From positions 21,590-85,589 of the forward strand of contig JAQXJP010000006.1 of the NCBI GenBank assembly GCA_029008875.1: DNA of 64,000 bases, read 5' to 3'. A program made the translations under genes and the position numbers. Positions 9,138-18,446 of this stretch are shown here, piece by piece; the first letter of the stretch is position 1; each line of letters begins with the position of its first letter. The notes beneath the pieces are model-generated. The model was given only the letters and a program-made list of their open reading frames with translations, was not told the origin of the DNA and searched no databases. The DNA is from Lachnospiraceae bacterium. Its GTDB lineage: Bacteria; Bacillota; Clostridia; Lachnospirales; Lachnospiraceae.

Positions 9138-9782
9138 ATGAAGGCACTTATTTTTGATCTGGATGGGGTAATTGTTTTTACAGACAAATTTCATTATCAG
9201 GCATGGAAGCAAATGGCTGACGAAATGGGAATCTACTTTGACGAGCAGATTAACAATCGGCTTAGAGGTGTAAGTCGTATGGATAGCCTGGAAATTATTC
9301 TCGAACGATATGAGGGAGCCCCTTTATCGCAACAGCAGAAGGAAAATCTGGCAGAAAAGAAAAATGAAATTTATCGGAATCTGCTGCAAACGATGACACC
9401 AAGTGATGTTTCCGACGAAGTGAGAGAGACAATGAAGGAACTTCGGATGCGGGGATATAAGCTGGCGCTTGGTTCTTCCAGCAAAAATGCAAAATTTATT
9501 TTGGAAAAGGTGGCATTATCGGATGCATTCGATGCAATCTCGGACGGAACGAATATCACCAAATCAAAACCGGATCCGGAGGTATTCTTAAAGGCCGCTG
9601 AATATTTGAATCTCCCGGCTGGCGAGTGTCTGGTCGTTGAAGATGCATATGCTGGAATTGATGCTGCGAAAGCAGGAATGATGCTTGCTGCCGGAATTGG
9701 AGAGGCAGAAAATTATGATAAAACGGACTACCCGATACATTCTTTTGGGGACTTGTTGAAAATTGCCAAGCCATTGAGATAA
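9138..9782 (+). CDS. pgmB: Beta-phosphoglucomutase-like HAD enzyme
   Basis: A 214-residue HAD-superfamily protein. The catalytic loop FDLDGV gives the nucleophile and acid/base Asp pair (residues 7 and 9). [43 protein letters not shown] and [15 protein letters not shown] match beta-phosphoglucomutases closely, including the cap residues that separate mutases from phosphatases. I start it at the ATG at 9138 because AGGAGGG lies just upstream; the longer frame from 9093 would overlap the GH3 gene. The family converts beta-glucose 1-phosphate to glucose 6-phosphate, normally beside a GH65 phosphorylase, and none is visible here. A related sugar-phosphate phosphatase role is the alternative. Confidence 0.82.
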   Translation: MKALIFDLDGVIVFTDKFHYQAWKQMADEMGIYFDEQINNRLRGVSRMDSLEIILERYEGAPLSQQQKENLAEKKNEIYRNLLQTMTPSDVSDEVRETMKELRMRGYKLALGSSSKNAKFILEKVALSDAFDAISDGTNITKSKPDPEVFLKAAEYLNLPAGECLVVEDAYAGIDAAKAGMMLAAGIGEAENYDKTDYPIHSFGDLLKIAKPLR

Positions 9783-9795
9783 GGAGGAAGAGCAA

Positions 9796-11547
9796 ATGAA
9801 AAAAATAGGTGCAAAAGTATTTGTCATGATTATGATACTATTCGCAATTGTTTTAGTGAATACGGGTGTTACATATTCTTCCTTACAGGTTATTCAGAGA
9901 GAGGGAGCGAGAGTAAGCAATATTTATTTACCGTTGGAGATTGCCACTTCCAATATGGAAAAATCGGTAGAACGTTCTCAAAAATACATTAATATCATCA
10001 CTGCATATACACCGGATACATTTACCGGTGACTATAAGGCCACCATAACCGGAATTGAAAACGGATTAAAGGCGGACAAGGAAAACGCTGCAGCTGAAAA
10101 GGAAAAAATTGTCGCGTTTGTGGAGCAAAGCAATGATACGCAATTGATGCAGGCTTGGGAGGCATACAGTGCGTATTTGGATGAAGTGTGGACGGCGATG
10201 GATAAGATTCATGGGTTGGTTCGAGCCGGTGATTATGCCGGAGCCGCAATGGAACTTGGGATGAACTTTACTGCACTTGTCACCAGTGGGGAGGAGATCG
10301 AAAATGCATATGTGGATGCACTTTTAAGTGCTTCTTCTGAAGCAAGTGATAAATACAATGCGGCAATTATGCGCACAATGGTATTGAATCTTGTGGGAAT
10401 AGGCGTATTTATCATCGTCATCGCGATTATCATTTTAATGGTAAATAGAAGAATAAGTAAACCTGCAAGTGTTGCCGGAAAGCAATTATCGGAAATTATA
10501 ACCTCAATTGAAAATAATGATGGAGATTTGACGAAACGAATTGCCGTACAGTCAAAGGATGAAATCGGAACATTGGCAGGCGGCATCAATAGCTTTCTAC
10601 ATACCCTGCAGGAGCTCATGAGGGAGATAAAGGAGGAATCACATCGTTTGCAGGATTCGGTTACAATCATGAATACAGGTGTGAGTAGCTCTAATGACAA
10701 TGCAAGCAGTGTCTCTGCTGTTATGGAACAGCTTTCAGCAAGCATGGAAGAAGTCGCTGCGGTTGTAGAACAACTAAACGGAAATACACAATCCGTACTT
10801 GAAAGTATCGCAACCGTACGGGAAAAGGCAGATGAGGGGGATACATTATCAGAAAACATTAAAGCCAGGGCAGTAGGCATCAAGGAATTAACGGAAGAAA
10901 AGAAAGCCGGAATAGTTGATGTAATGAATGAGAAGCAAACTACATTAATGGATGCAATTGAAGAGAGTAAGAAGGTAGAACAGATTAATCATCTGACAGA
11001 TGATATTTTGGAAATTGCCAGCCAGACAAATCTACTGGCACTGAATGCATCTATCGAAGCGGCGCGGGCAGGTGAGGCAGGAAAAGGCTTTGCCGTTGTG
11101 GCAGATGAAATAAGACAATTAGCAGATAATAGCCGGCAGACGGCCAACGACATACAGAATATCAGTACAAGCGTTGTAGCTGCAGTTGAGCAGTTAATGG
11201 AGAATGCAAATGGATTGATTTCCTTTTTACAGGGAACGGTAATCCAGGACTACCAAGGATTTGAAGACGCTGCAGATTTATATTATGAGGATGCAGAAAA
11301 GATGGAGACAATTGTGAAGGAATTCCAGAACAATGTGCTATTTTTACAGGGAATCATGGCAGATATGGCAGAGGGAATTTCTAATATTTCGACAGCAATG
11401 TGCGAAAGTGCCACCGGCGTGACGGAAGCTGCAGAAAATGTGGGAGATCTTGTAAGCGCAATTTCCGAAATCCGGGATGAAGCGCAAAACAATATGAATA
11501 TTTCAAAAAAACTGCAGAGCGAAGTTGATAAGTTTAGGAAGATTTGA
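9796..11547 (+). CDS. Methyl-accepting chemotaxis protein
   Basis: A 583-residue chemoreceptor. One membrane span lies at about residues 6-28. An outer domain of about 160 residues is predicted helical (four-helix-bundle MCP sensor type). A second span lies near 195-216 and a HAMP region near 220-275 ([21 protein letters not shown]). The signalling tip contains [26 protein letters not shown] precedes its ATG. It sits inside the rhamnose operon, between the HAD gene and rhaB, suggesting that it reports on a rhamnose-related ligand or on the binding protein of the importer; that is inference. Two further receptors occur at 21459 and 52462. Confidence 0.93.
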   Translation: MKKIGAKVFVMIMILFAIVLVNTGVTYSSLQVIQREGARVSNIYLPLEIATSNMEKSVERSQKYINIITAYTPDTFTGDYKATITGIENGLKADKENAAAEKEKIVAFVEQSNDTQLMQAWEAYSAYLDEVWTAMDKIHGLVRAGDYAGAAMELGMNFTALVTSGEEIENAYVDALLSASSEASDKYNAAIMRTMVLNLVGIGVFIIVIAIIILMVNRRISKPASVAGKQLSEIITSIENNDGDLTKRIAVQSKDEIGTLAGGINSFLHTLQELMREIKEESHRLQDSVTIMNTGVSSSNDNASSVSAVMEQLSASMEEVAAVVEQLNGNTQSVLESIATVREKADEGDTLSENIKARAVGIKELTEEKKAGIVDVMNEKQTTLMDAIEESKKVEQINHLTDDILEIASQTNLLALNASIEAARAGEAGKGFAVVADEIRQLADNSRQTANDIQNISTSVVAAVEQLMENANGLISFLQGTVIQDYQGFEDAADLYYEDAEKMETIVKEFQNNVLFLQGIMADMAEGISNISTAMCESATGVTEAAENVGDLVSAISEIRDEAQNNMNISKKLQSEVDKFRKI

Positions 11548-11559
11548 AAGGGCAAAATT

Positions 11560-12957
11560 ATGCAGGAATATTTTCTGGCAATTGATATTGGAGCATCCAG
11601 TGGGCGACATATTTTAGGCTGTTTGAAAAACGGTAGGATAGAATTGGAAGAGGTTCATAGATTTCCAAATCGGATGGAAGAAAAAGACGGACATCTTGTT
11701 TGGAACGTGGATGCTCTTTTTGCAGAAATCATTCTTGGAATGAAAAAATGCAAGGAGATTGGAAAAGTACCATGTAGTGTGGGAATTGATACATGGGGCG
11801 TGGATTTTGTACTTTTGGATAAAGAGGATAAGCGCATAGGGGATGCAATTGCATATCGGGATTCGCGAACCGTGGGCATGGATAAGCTGGTTTATCAAGC
11901 TATATCAGAAGATACTTTGTATATCAGAACCGGAATCCAGAAGCAAATTTTTAATACGATTTATCAATTGATGGCGGTGAAGGAACAAAATCCCAATCAA
12001 TTGCAGGAAGCAAAAACTATGCTTATGATTCCAGACTACTTCCATTTCCGTTTGACCGGAAAGAAAGTACAGGAATATACCAATGCAACCACAACACAAC
12101 TTGTAAACCCGGAGAGAAAGAACTGGGATTATGAATTAATTGAAAGATTAGGATATCCAAGTGAAATTTTCGGGGAAATTACAAAGCCGGGAACGTATAT
12201 CGGAAATCTGGCAAAAGATATTCAAATGAAAGTGGGATATGATTGCAGAGTGGTATTGCCGGCAACCCATGACACGGCATCGGCAGTTATGGCAGTCCCA
12301 AGCAATAAAAAAAATACCTTATATATAAGCTCCGGCACCTGGTCATTAATCGGAACAGAAAGGATGGAGGCAGATTGCAGAAGAGGCAGTATGCGTCATA
12401 ACTTTACCAATGAAGGGGGATACGATTATCGCTTCCGTTATTTGAAAAACATTATGGGGCTTTGGATGATTCAATCCGTGAAAAAGGAACTTGCGCCGGA
12501 AATGAACTTTGGAGAAATTTGCAAGCTCGCAGCTTCCTGTAAGATGTCGTCTTTGGTGGACGTAAACGATCAACGCTTTTTGGCACCTGCAAGTATGGTA
12601 AAAGAGATTCAACTTGCTTGCAAAGAAACTGGCGAGGAAGTCCCACAAACTATAGAAGAAATTGCTGCTGTGGTCTATAACAGTTTGGCGGTTTGCTATT
12701 CGCAGGCGGTGAAAGAAATAGAGACACTGACCGGCAATATATACAATAGCATTCATATTGTTGGAGGCGGAGCAAACGCGAAGTATCTTAATGAGCAAAC
12801 AGCAAAAAAAGCAGAGCGAACAGTATATGCAGGGCCAACAGAAGCAACGGCAATCGGAAATTTGCTGGCGCAAATGATTGCTGCCGGAAAAATAAAAAAT
12901 TTACAGGATGCCAGAGATTGTGTATTCGATTCATTTGAAATTCAAGTTTATAAATAA
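11560..12957 (+). CDS. rhaB: Rhamnulokinase
   Basis: A 465-residue FGGY-family sugar kinase that phosphorylates L-rhamnulose to L-rhamnulose 1-phosphate with ATP. The N-terminal AIDIGASSGRHILG phosphate loop, GIDTWGVDFVLLD with the catalytic Asp, YRDSRT, and the C-terminal ISSGTWSLIGTE and VGGGANAKYLNEQ blocks are those of RhaB rather than xylulose or fuculose kinases. The start lies 12 bases after the chemoreceptor stop, with only a weak AAAGGG in front. rhaA and rhaD follow immediately, which settles the assignment. Confidence 0.96.
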   Translation: MQEYFLAIDIGASSGRHILGCLKNGRIELEEVHRFPNRMEEKDGHLVWNVDALFAEIILGMKKCKEIGKVPCSVGIDTWGVDFVLLDKEDKRIGDAIAYRDSRTVGMDKLVYQAISEDTLYIRTGIQKQIFNTIYQLMAVKEQNPNQLQEAKTMLMIPDYFHFRLTGKKVQEYTNATTTQLVNPERKNWDYELIERLGYPSEIFGEITKPGTYIGNLAKDIQMKVGYDCRVVLPATHDTASAVMAVPSNKKNTLYISSGTWSLIGTERMEADCRRGSMRHNFTNEGGYDYRFRYLKNIMGLWMIQSVKKELAPEMNFGEICKLAASCKMSSLVDVNDQRFLAPASMVKEIQLACKETGEEVPQTIEEIAAVVYNSLAVCYSQAVKEIETLTGNIYNSIHIVGGGANAKYLNEQTAKKAERTVYAGPTEATAIGNLLAQMIAAGKIKNLQDARDCVFDSFEIQVYK

Positions 12958-12968
12958 GGAGGAGAACA

Positions 12969-14228
12969 ATGACACAGCGTGAAAGATATGAAGACGCAAA
13001 AGATAGATATGCGCAGGTAGGGATTGATACCGAAGCAATCCTTTCACAAATAGGAAAAATTCCGATTTCTTTGCATTGTTGGCAGGGGGATGACGTGATT
13101 GGATTCGATAATGACGGAGGATTAACTGGAGGAATACAAACAACCGGAAATTATCCTGGGAAAGCAAGAACTCCCGAGGAATTATTTGCGGATATGGAGA
13201 AGGTGCTGTCCCTAATTCCGGGGACCGCCAAAATTAATGTGCATGCCAATTACGCCATCTTTGAAGAGGATGGATTTGTAGACAGAGATAAATTGGAACC
13301 CAGACATTTCAGAAAATGGGTGGAGTTGGCGAAAAAGTATAACATGGGATTGGATTTTAACCCTACCTTTTTTTCTCACGAAAATGCCGCAAGTGGTCTG
13401 ACGTTGTCCTCTCCGGATGAGGAAATACGACAGTTTTGGATTGCACATGGAAAGGCTTGCATCCGTATTTCTCAGTATTTTGCACAGGAGACAGGAATGC
13501 CATGCGTTATGAATATTTGGACCGGGGATGGCTTTAAGGACATTCCGGCAGACCGCATGGGACCCCGTATGAGGTATAAGGACTCCATAGAGCAGATCTT
13601 GTCAGAGCCATACGACAGGTCTATGGTTAAGCCGTGTATAGAGTCAAAGGTATTCGGAATCGGAGTAGAATCTTACACTGTTGGCTCTGCGGAATTTGCA
13701 TTAAGCTTTGCAGCAACACATGAAGGTTGTATGCCACTTATGGACAATGGACATTATCACCCTACTGAGGTGGTTTCCGATAAAATCCCTGCTTTGCTCT
13801 GCTTTTATCCGGAATTTGCATTACATATTACAAGACCTGTGAGATGGGATTCGGATCATGTGGTGTTGTTTGATGACGAGACAAAAGAAATGGCAAAAGA
13901 AATTGTGCGCAACGATGCTTTGGAGCGTGTATATATGGCGTTAGATTATTTTGATGCCGGTATAAATCGTGTATCCGCATGGGCAACGGGATTCCGCTCT
14001 TGGGAAAAAGCCCTTTTATATGCAATGTGCACACCAAACAAAATGCTTAAAGAACTTCAGGATACCAATCAGTTTTCCAAGCTTATGGTAATGCAGGAAG
14101 CTGCCAAGATGCTACCGCTGGAGGCTGTTTGGGATGAATATCTTGCACGGGAAGGTGTTGTTGGAGATTGGGAATTTTACAACGAGATAGAGGCGTATGA
14201 AAAGAACGTTCTGCTAAAACGAAGCTAG
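12969..14228 (+). CDS. rhaA: L-rhamnose isomerase
   Basis: A 419-residue enzyme that interconverts L-rhamnose and L-rhamnulose, of normal family length. Recognisable blocks are SLHCWQGDDVIGF near residue 34, NVHANYA, DFNPTFFSHENA and MNIWTGDGFKDIPADR. The metal-binding set lies in IGVESYTVGSAEFAL, MDNGHYHPTE and VRWDSDHVV. GGAGG lies just before the ATG, 11 bases after rhaB. The order here is rhaB-rhaA-rhaD. The enzyme is cytoplasmic and uses rhamnose brought in free or released by GH78. Confidence 0.97.
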   Translation: MTQRERYEDAKDRYAQVGIDTEAILSQIGKIPISLHCWQGDDVIGFDNDGGLTGGIQTTGNYPGKARTPEELFADMEKVLSLIPGTAKINVHANYAIFEEDGFVDRDKLEPRHFRKWVELAKKYNMGLDFNPTFFSHENAASGLTLSSPDEEIRQFWIAHGKACIRISQYFAQETGMPCVMNIWTGDGFKDIPADRMGPRMRYKDSIEQILSEPYDRSMVKPCIESKVFGIGVESYTVGSAEFALSFAATHEGCMPLMDNGHYHPTEVVSDKIPALLCFYPEFALHITRPVRWDSDHVVLFDDETKEMAKEIVRNDALERVYMALDYFDAGINRVSAWATGFRSWEKALLYAMCTPNKMLKELQDTNQFSKLMVMQEAAKMLPLEAVWDEYLAREGVVGDWEFYNEIEAYEKNVLLKRS

Positions 14229-14250
14229 AAAGGTAACGGAGGAAAAGAAA

Positions 14251-15072
14251 ATGAGTTTTTTGGATGCAAAATTTGTTCAGGGCTTTATCCGTATGGCCAA
14301 TGACGGTTGGGAACAGGGCTGGCACGAGAGAAACGGCGGAAATTTGTCTTATCGAGTAAAGCCCAAGGAAGTAGAAGAAGTTAAAGACTGTATGCAGGCA
14401 GGTGAATGGGAACCAATTGGTGCGAATGTCCCGGGACTGGCAAAGGAATACTTTTTGGTGACTGGAAGTGGTAAATATTTTCGAAATGTGATCATTAATC
14501 CGGAAGATTCTATTTGTATGATTGAATTAGACGATAAAGGAGAAAATTATCGCATTGCCTGGGGCCTTGTAAATGGAGGGAGACCTACGTCGGAATTGCC
14601 AAGTCACCTCATGAACCATGAAGTGAAAAAAAATCAAAATGAAAAGTATCGCGTTATTTATCATGCGCATACGACAAACATTATTGCGCTTACATTTGTT
14701 TTGCCGCTTAAGGATGAGGTATTTACCAGAGAACTATGGGAAATGGCAACAGAATGTCCGGTGGTTTTCCCGGATGGAATTGGGGTTGTTCCGTGGATGG
14801 TTCCGGGGGGAAAAGAAATTGCTGTGGCAACCTCAGAATTGATGAAAAAGTATGACTTGGCAGTATGGGCGCATCATGGGATGTTTGCTGCCGGAGAAGA
14901 TTTTGATTTAACATTCGGACTTATGCATACCGCGGAAAAATCCGCAGAAATTTTGGTAAAAATGCTTTCCATGCAATCAAATAAGTTACAAACTATCACA
15001 CCAGATAATTTTAGAGACTTGGCGCGTGATTTTCATGTAACGTTGCCGGAAAGATTTTTATATAAAAAGTAG
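14251..15072 (+). CDS. rhaD: Rhamnulose-1-phosphate aldolase
   Basis: A 273-residue class II aldolase that splits L-rhamnulose 1-phosphate into dihydroxyacetone phosphate and L-lactaldehyde. The phosphate-binding segment GGNLSYR (about residues 30-36), the zinc-ligand pair in YHAHTT (about 136-141) and the third zinc His in WAHHGMFA (about 208-215) are all present. The catalytic-loop region ELWEMATECPVVFPDG is also as expected for RhaD. It starts after a GGAGG site 22 bases downstream of rhaA. The lactaldehyde it makes is the substrate of the reductase encoded next. Confidence 0.96.
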   Translation: MSFLDAKFVQGFIRMANDGWEQGWHERNGGNLSYRVKPKEVEEVKDCMQAGEWEPIGANVPGLAKEYFLVTGSGKYFRNVIINPEDSICMIELDDKGENYRIAWGLVNGGRPTSELPSHLMNHEVKKNQNEKYRVIYHAHTTNIIALTFVLPLKDEVFTRELWEMATECPVVFPDGIGVVPWMVPGGKEIAVATSELMKKYDLAVWAHHGMFAAGEDFDLTFGLMHTAEKSAEILVKMLSMQSNKLQTITPDNFRDLARDFHVTLPERFLYKK

Positions 15073-15087
15073 AAGGAGAAGTGAATT

Positions 15088-16236
15088 ATGGCAAACAGAT
15101 TTGTATTGAATGAGACATCTTATCATGGAGTAGGAGCAATTCAGGAAATTGCAGCAGAAACAAAAGGACGCGGATTCAAAAAAGCATTTGTGTGTTCGGA
15201 TCCTGATTTGGTTAAGTTTGGCGTTACAAAGAAGGTTTTAGACGTATTGGAGGGCGCGGAAATCGAATATGAATTGTATTCTAACATTAAGCCCAACCCA
15301 ACCGTTGAGAATGTTCAGACAGGGGTAACAGCATTTAAGAAGTCTGGTGCAGATTTCCTGATTGCAATTGGTGGAGGCTCCTCTATGGACACTTCAAAGG
15401 CAATCGGAATCATCATTGCAAACCCGGAATTTGAGGACGTGGTTAGTTTGGAGGGCGTTGCGCCTACAAAGAATAAGTCGGTTCCGATTTTTGCAGTGCC
15501 CACGACGGCCGGAACAGCTGCTGAAGTAACCATCAATTATGTGATTACAGATGCAAGCCATAACCGTAAAATGGTATGTGTAGATCCCAAAGATATTCCG
15601 GTAGTTGCATTTGTGGATCCGGAAATGATGTACAGCATGCCAAAGGGGCTGACCGCAGCAACAGGAATGGACGCACTCACGCACGCAATTGAGGGGTACA
15701 TTACTGCGGGAGCTTGGGAACTTTCCGACATGCTCCATTTGAAGGCAATTGAGATCATCGCAAGATCACTCCGGGCTGCAGTCAACAATGAGCCTAAAGG
15801 ACGTGAGGATATGGCACTGGGACAATATGTGGCAGGAATGGGATTTTCGAACGTGGGACTTGGAATCGTGCATTCTATGGCCCATCCTCTGGGAGCGTTA
15901 TATGACACTCCGCATGGAGTTGCAAATGCAATTATTTTGCCAACCGTGATGGAATATAATGCACCGGAAACCGGCGAAAAATATAGAGAAATCGCACGTG
16001 CTATGGGTGTAAAGGGCGTAGATGATATGTCACAAGAGGAATATCGTAAGGCAGCAATTGACGCCGTAAAGAAGTTGTCAAGTGATGTGGGAATTCCGGA
16101 GAATCTGAAGGAAATTGTGAAGGAGGAGGATATTCCATTTCTTGCGCAATCCGCATATGATGATGCATGCAGACCGGGAAATCCTCGTGAGACAAGTGTC
16201 GAAGAAATAACAAAATTATATCAGTCCTTAATTTAG
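15088..16236 (+). CDS. fucO: Lactaldehyde reductase (iron-containing alcohol dehydrogenase)
   Basis: A 382-residue group III alcohol dehydrogenase, the last gene of the rhamnose operon. The nucleotide-binding motif GGGSSMDTSKAIG lies at about residues 96-108. The iron ligands are in GMDALTHAIEGY, IVHSMAHPLGALYDTPHG and the nearby region. The whole chain, including the start FVLNETSYHGVGA, resembles FucO. It would reduce L-lactaldehyde to 1,2-propanediol with NADH. No propanediol dehydratase or microcompartment shell genes are seen here, so propanediol is probably excreted or handled elsewhere. Confidence 0.93.
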   Translation: MANRFVLNETSYHGVGAIQEIAAETKGRGFKKAFVCSDPDLVKFGVTKKVLDVLEGAEIEYELYSNIKPNPTVENVQTGVTAFKKSGADFLIAIGGGSSMDTSKAIGIIIANPEFEDVVSLEGVAPTKNKSVPIFAVPTTAGTAAEVTINYVITDASHNRKMVCVDPKDIPVVAFVDPEMMYSMPKGLTAATGMDALTHAIEGYITAGAWELSDMLHLKAIEIIARSLRAAVNNEPKGREDMALGQYVAGMGFSNVGLGIVHSMAHPLGALYDTPHGVANAIILPTVMEYNAPETGEKYREIARAMGVKGVDDMSQEEYRKAAIDAVKKLSSDVGIPENLKEIVKEEDIPFLAQSAYDDACRPGNPRETSVEEITKLYQSLI

Positions 16237-16262
16237 TTTGGACTTTCCCCTCCTATTAAGTG

Positions 16263-16292
16263 AAGCCATGGAACTTTGTTCCATGGCTTTTT
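16263..16292 (+). terminator. Intrinsic terminator ending the rhamnose operon
   Basis: An 11-bp stem (AAGCCATGGAA / TTCCATGGCTT) with a 5-base loop and a T run. It lies between the converging fucO gene and the histidine kinase gene, whose stop codon begins at the T run. Confidence 0.85.
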
Positions 16293-17538
16293 ATAAGCTA
16301 ACGGTAAACAGAATCGACGCTCCATCCTCACTGTAGGCAGTGATTTTTCCCTTGTGGGCAAGGACAATTGCCTGTGCCACGGAAAGCCCAATGCCATGTC
16401 CACCTGTCTTGGTGCTGCGGGAGGAATCCGGCCTATAGAATCGCTCAAAGAGGGCATCCTGCCTACCAGGGGTTATAAGATTTGTCGTGTTCCAGAGGGT
16501 GATAATCTTGTTTTTCCCATCCTGCTTTAAGGCCAAGTGGATTTTTCCGCCAGGATTGGAATATTTCATGGCGTTATCTAAAAGCAGGGATAACATCTGG
16601 CGAAGGGCGGCTTCGTCGCCGCAGGTCGCGACATTGGGGGCAATATTGTAAGAAAATTCCTTTTGCTTCGTCAACGCTAGGGCCACATAGGGAGAAGTAA
16701 CTTCATCGACCATATCAGAAAGGCTAAAATCAAGCATTGTCAGATGATTTTGTTCCTCCTCCATGCGGGAGAGAAACACTAATTGGTTTGTGAGATCTGT
16801 CAGGCGCTTGATTTGATTGCGGATGCTTAGGCTCCATTCGTTTTCACCATTTTCCATTTCCATAACCTCAATATTGGCATCAATAATGGTAAGAGGTGTC
16901 TTGATTTCGTGGCTGGCATCCGTAATGAACCGCTTTTGCTTGGAATAGCTTTCCTCCACTGGGCGAAGAATAAGCCTTGAGAAGAAAAGCACCAGCAAAA
17001 ATACCATGACAAGCCCCAGAAGGCTAATGCCAACGCTGGCAAACAGGAAGGAACGGAAGGTCTCAAGCTCTCTCGTGCAATCAAGAAAAATGTAAAGGCA
17101 TCCGGCAGATGCTGCGCTGTCTGACTTGGTGCGGATATATTTATAATTCCCCCAGAAACCGCCTTCTTTGTTGTGGTCGTAAAGCTCCTTGGCGCAGACC
17201 TTGGCCTCATCTTGGGATATAGCAGCAATTTTGTCTGTATTTATCGTTGTAACATCTCCGTCGATATCAATGGCGACGGAAAAATAACGCGTGTCAAAGG
17301 CGGTCTCCGGCGATATGCTGCCGTAACCCTTGCCGCCCGGGCGCTTCTGGGGCCCGGGTGAATACATTTCTTTTGGAAAGCTTCCCATATTATCAGCCAG
17401 CATGGAAAGCTTTTCATCTGCGGTTCGATTGATGTTGACATAGTTGATGATATTGATGCTCCCCAGAATCAACAGGAGCACTAGGGTGATAGAAATCATT
17501 GCAATGGCAACAAAGCGAATTCTCAATTTCTTAATCAT
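16291..17538 (-). CDS. Sensor histidine kinase
   Basis: A 415-residue membrane kinase. Span 1 lies near residues 8-32. An extracytoplasmic domain of about 130 residues with a Pro/Gly-rich stretch follows, then span 2 near 165-187. The dimerisation/phosphoacceptor box is ASHEIKTPLT. The ATP-binding boxes are LLDNAMKYS (N box) and GGHGIGLSVAQAIV (G box), with an F box at FERFYRPDSSRS. It overlaps the response regulator gene upstream by eight bases, so the two are co-translated. The signal is not apparent from sequence; the extracytoplasmic part resembles no sensor domain I recognise. Confidence 0.94.
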   Translation of the reverse strand: MIKKLRIRFVAIAMISITLVLLLILGSINIINYVNINRTADEKLSMLADNMGSFPKEMYSPGPQKRPGGKGYGSISPETAFDTRYFSVAIDIDGDVTTINTDKIAAISQDEAKVCAKELYDHNKEGGFWGNYKYIRTKSDSAASAGCLYIFLDCTRELETFRSFLFASVGISLLGLVMVFLLVLFFSRLILRPVEESYSKQKRFITDASHEIKTPLTIIDANIEVMEMENGENEWSLSIRNQIKRLTDLTNQLVFLSRMEEEQNHLTMLDFSLSDMVDEVTSPYVALALTKQKEFSYNIAPNVATCGDEAALRQMLSLLLDNAMKYSNPGGKIHLALKQDGKNKIITLWNTTNLITPGRQDALFERFYRPDSSRSTKTGGHGIGLSVAQAIVLAHKGKITAYSEDGASILFTVSL

Positions 17539-18208
17539 GATTTTTCTCCAATGAATAACCCAATCCCCGGGTCGCTTTGATGGAAATATCAGCCCCCAGA
17601 GCCACTAATTTTTTCCGTAAAAATGAGATATATACCCAGACTACGTTCTGATCCGTTTCGCTGTCATATCCCCATATTTTGTCCATGAACTGTTCCGCGG
17701 AGATGACCTGATAGGGATGAATCATCAGCATTTCCAGCATTTGATACTCCTTGTTGGCAAGACGGAAGGCCTCACTTGAGGTGGAGACCGTGTAGGTGCT
17801 TCGATTCAGGGACACATTGCCCAGTGTCAGCACTGTGCCCGTAGAGGATTCCTGCCGCCTGGTCATGGCGCGGATGCGCGCCAGTAGTTCCTTCATGGAA
17901 AATGGCTTGGTGAGATAGTCATCGGCACCGTTGTCCAGCCCCAGCACCCGGTCATCCACCTCGGCCTTTGCGGTTAGCATAAGAATCGGGACATGGTTTC
18001 CGGCGGCCCGCACGTTTTTCAAAACCGTGATGCCGTCCATCCGAGGCATCATGATATCCAAGATTGCCCCGTCATAATTTCCGGCCATGAGATAGTCCAA
18101 GGCATCCCTGCCATTGTCCACGGCGTCAACGGAGTAATTGTTGCGGGTGAGTATGGTCAACAGCGCGTGAGATAATTCCTGTTCATCTTCTGCCAGCAGT
18201 AAACGCAT
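17531..18208 (-). CDS. OmpR-family response regulator
   Basis: A 225-residue regulator. The receiver domain (residues 1-115) has the acidic pocket AEDE, the phosphoacceptor Asp in LDIMMPRMDG (about residue 51), the Thr in MLTAKAE and the Lys in LTKPFS. The C-terminal winged helix shows ANKEYQMLEMLMIHP and the closing TRGLGYSLE. It is the first gene of a two-gene operon with the kinase. A direct repeat upstream (18265-18283) suggests autoregulation. Confidence 0.95.
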   Translation of the reverse strand: MRLLLAEDEQELSHALLTILTRNNYSVDAVDNGRDALDYLMAGNYDGAILDIMMPRMDGITVLKNVRAAGNHVPILMLTAKAEVDDRVLGLDNGADDYLTKPFSMKELLARIRAMTRRQESSTGTVLTLGNVSLNRSTYTVSTSSEAFRLANKEYQMLEMLMIHPYQVISAEQFMDKIWGYDSETDQNVVWVYISFLRKKLVALGADISIKATRGLGYSLEKNHD

Positions 18209-18250
18209 AGAAACGCTCCTTTTGATCCTTGTGATTGCTTACCTGTTTTC

Positions 18251-18283
18251 AGGATAGCAATCAGACCTTAAACCAACCTTAAA
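18251..18283 (-). promoter_or_regulatory. Probable response-regulator box and promoter for the two-component operon
   Basis: On the minus strand TTTAAGGT occurs twice, offset by exactly 11 bp (plus-strand ACCTTAAA at 18265-18272 and 18276-18283), the helical spacing used by OmpR-type dimers. A TATCCT -10-like hexamer (18251-18256) lies eight bases downstream, so the repeat occupies the -35 region. This is typical of an activated, autoregulated promoter. Confidence 0.6.
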
Positions 18284-18323
18284 AACTTCATTTCCACATA
18301 AATGTAGCATTTTTGGAATAAAC

Positions 18324-18351
18324 TTGCAATTTCATAGGAACGTGTTAAAAT
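18324..18351 (+). promoter_or_regulatory. Sigma-A promoter of the leuA-araC fusion gene
   Basis: TTGCAA (18324-18329), a 16-bp spacer and TAAAAT (18346-18351) with an extended -10 TG at 18343. Transcription should start near 18358, just before the palindrome at 18363. No T-box leader, antiterminator or leader peptide is visible in the short leader. Confidence 0.65.
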
Positions 18352-18362
18352 ATATCAATAGA

Positions 18363-18382
18363 AATGATTAAATTTAATCATT
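18363..18382 (+). promoter_or_regulatory. 20-bp perfect palindrome, candidate operator
   Basis: AATGATTAAA followed by its exact inverse TTTAATCATT, centred about 15 bp downstream of the predicted start of transcription and 65 bp before the leuA-araC start codon. A dimeric regulator bound here would block transcription. The AraC-type domain of the encoded protein is one candidate ligand, though classical AraC sites are usually direct repeats. Confidence 0.55.
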
Positions 18383-18446
18383 CCATGATGAAAGGATATG
18401 TGCTAATATCGTTGGCATATATAGAAGAATACGAGAGGAATTGTGT

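Noticed and set aside
18209..18446. T-box leucine leader before leuA-araC, and T-box leaders before hisS-aspS
   Set aside because: No T-box consensus, specifier stem or leader terminator is present. The predicted transcription starts leave only about 90 and 22 bases of leader.
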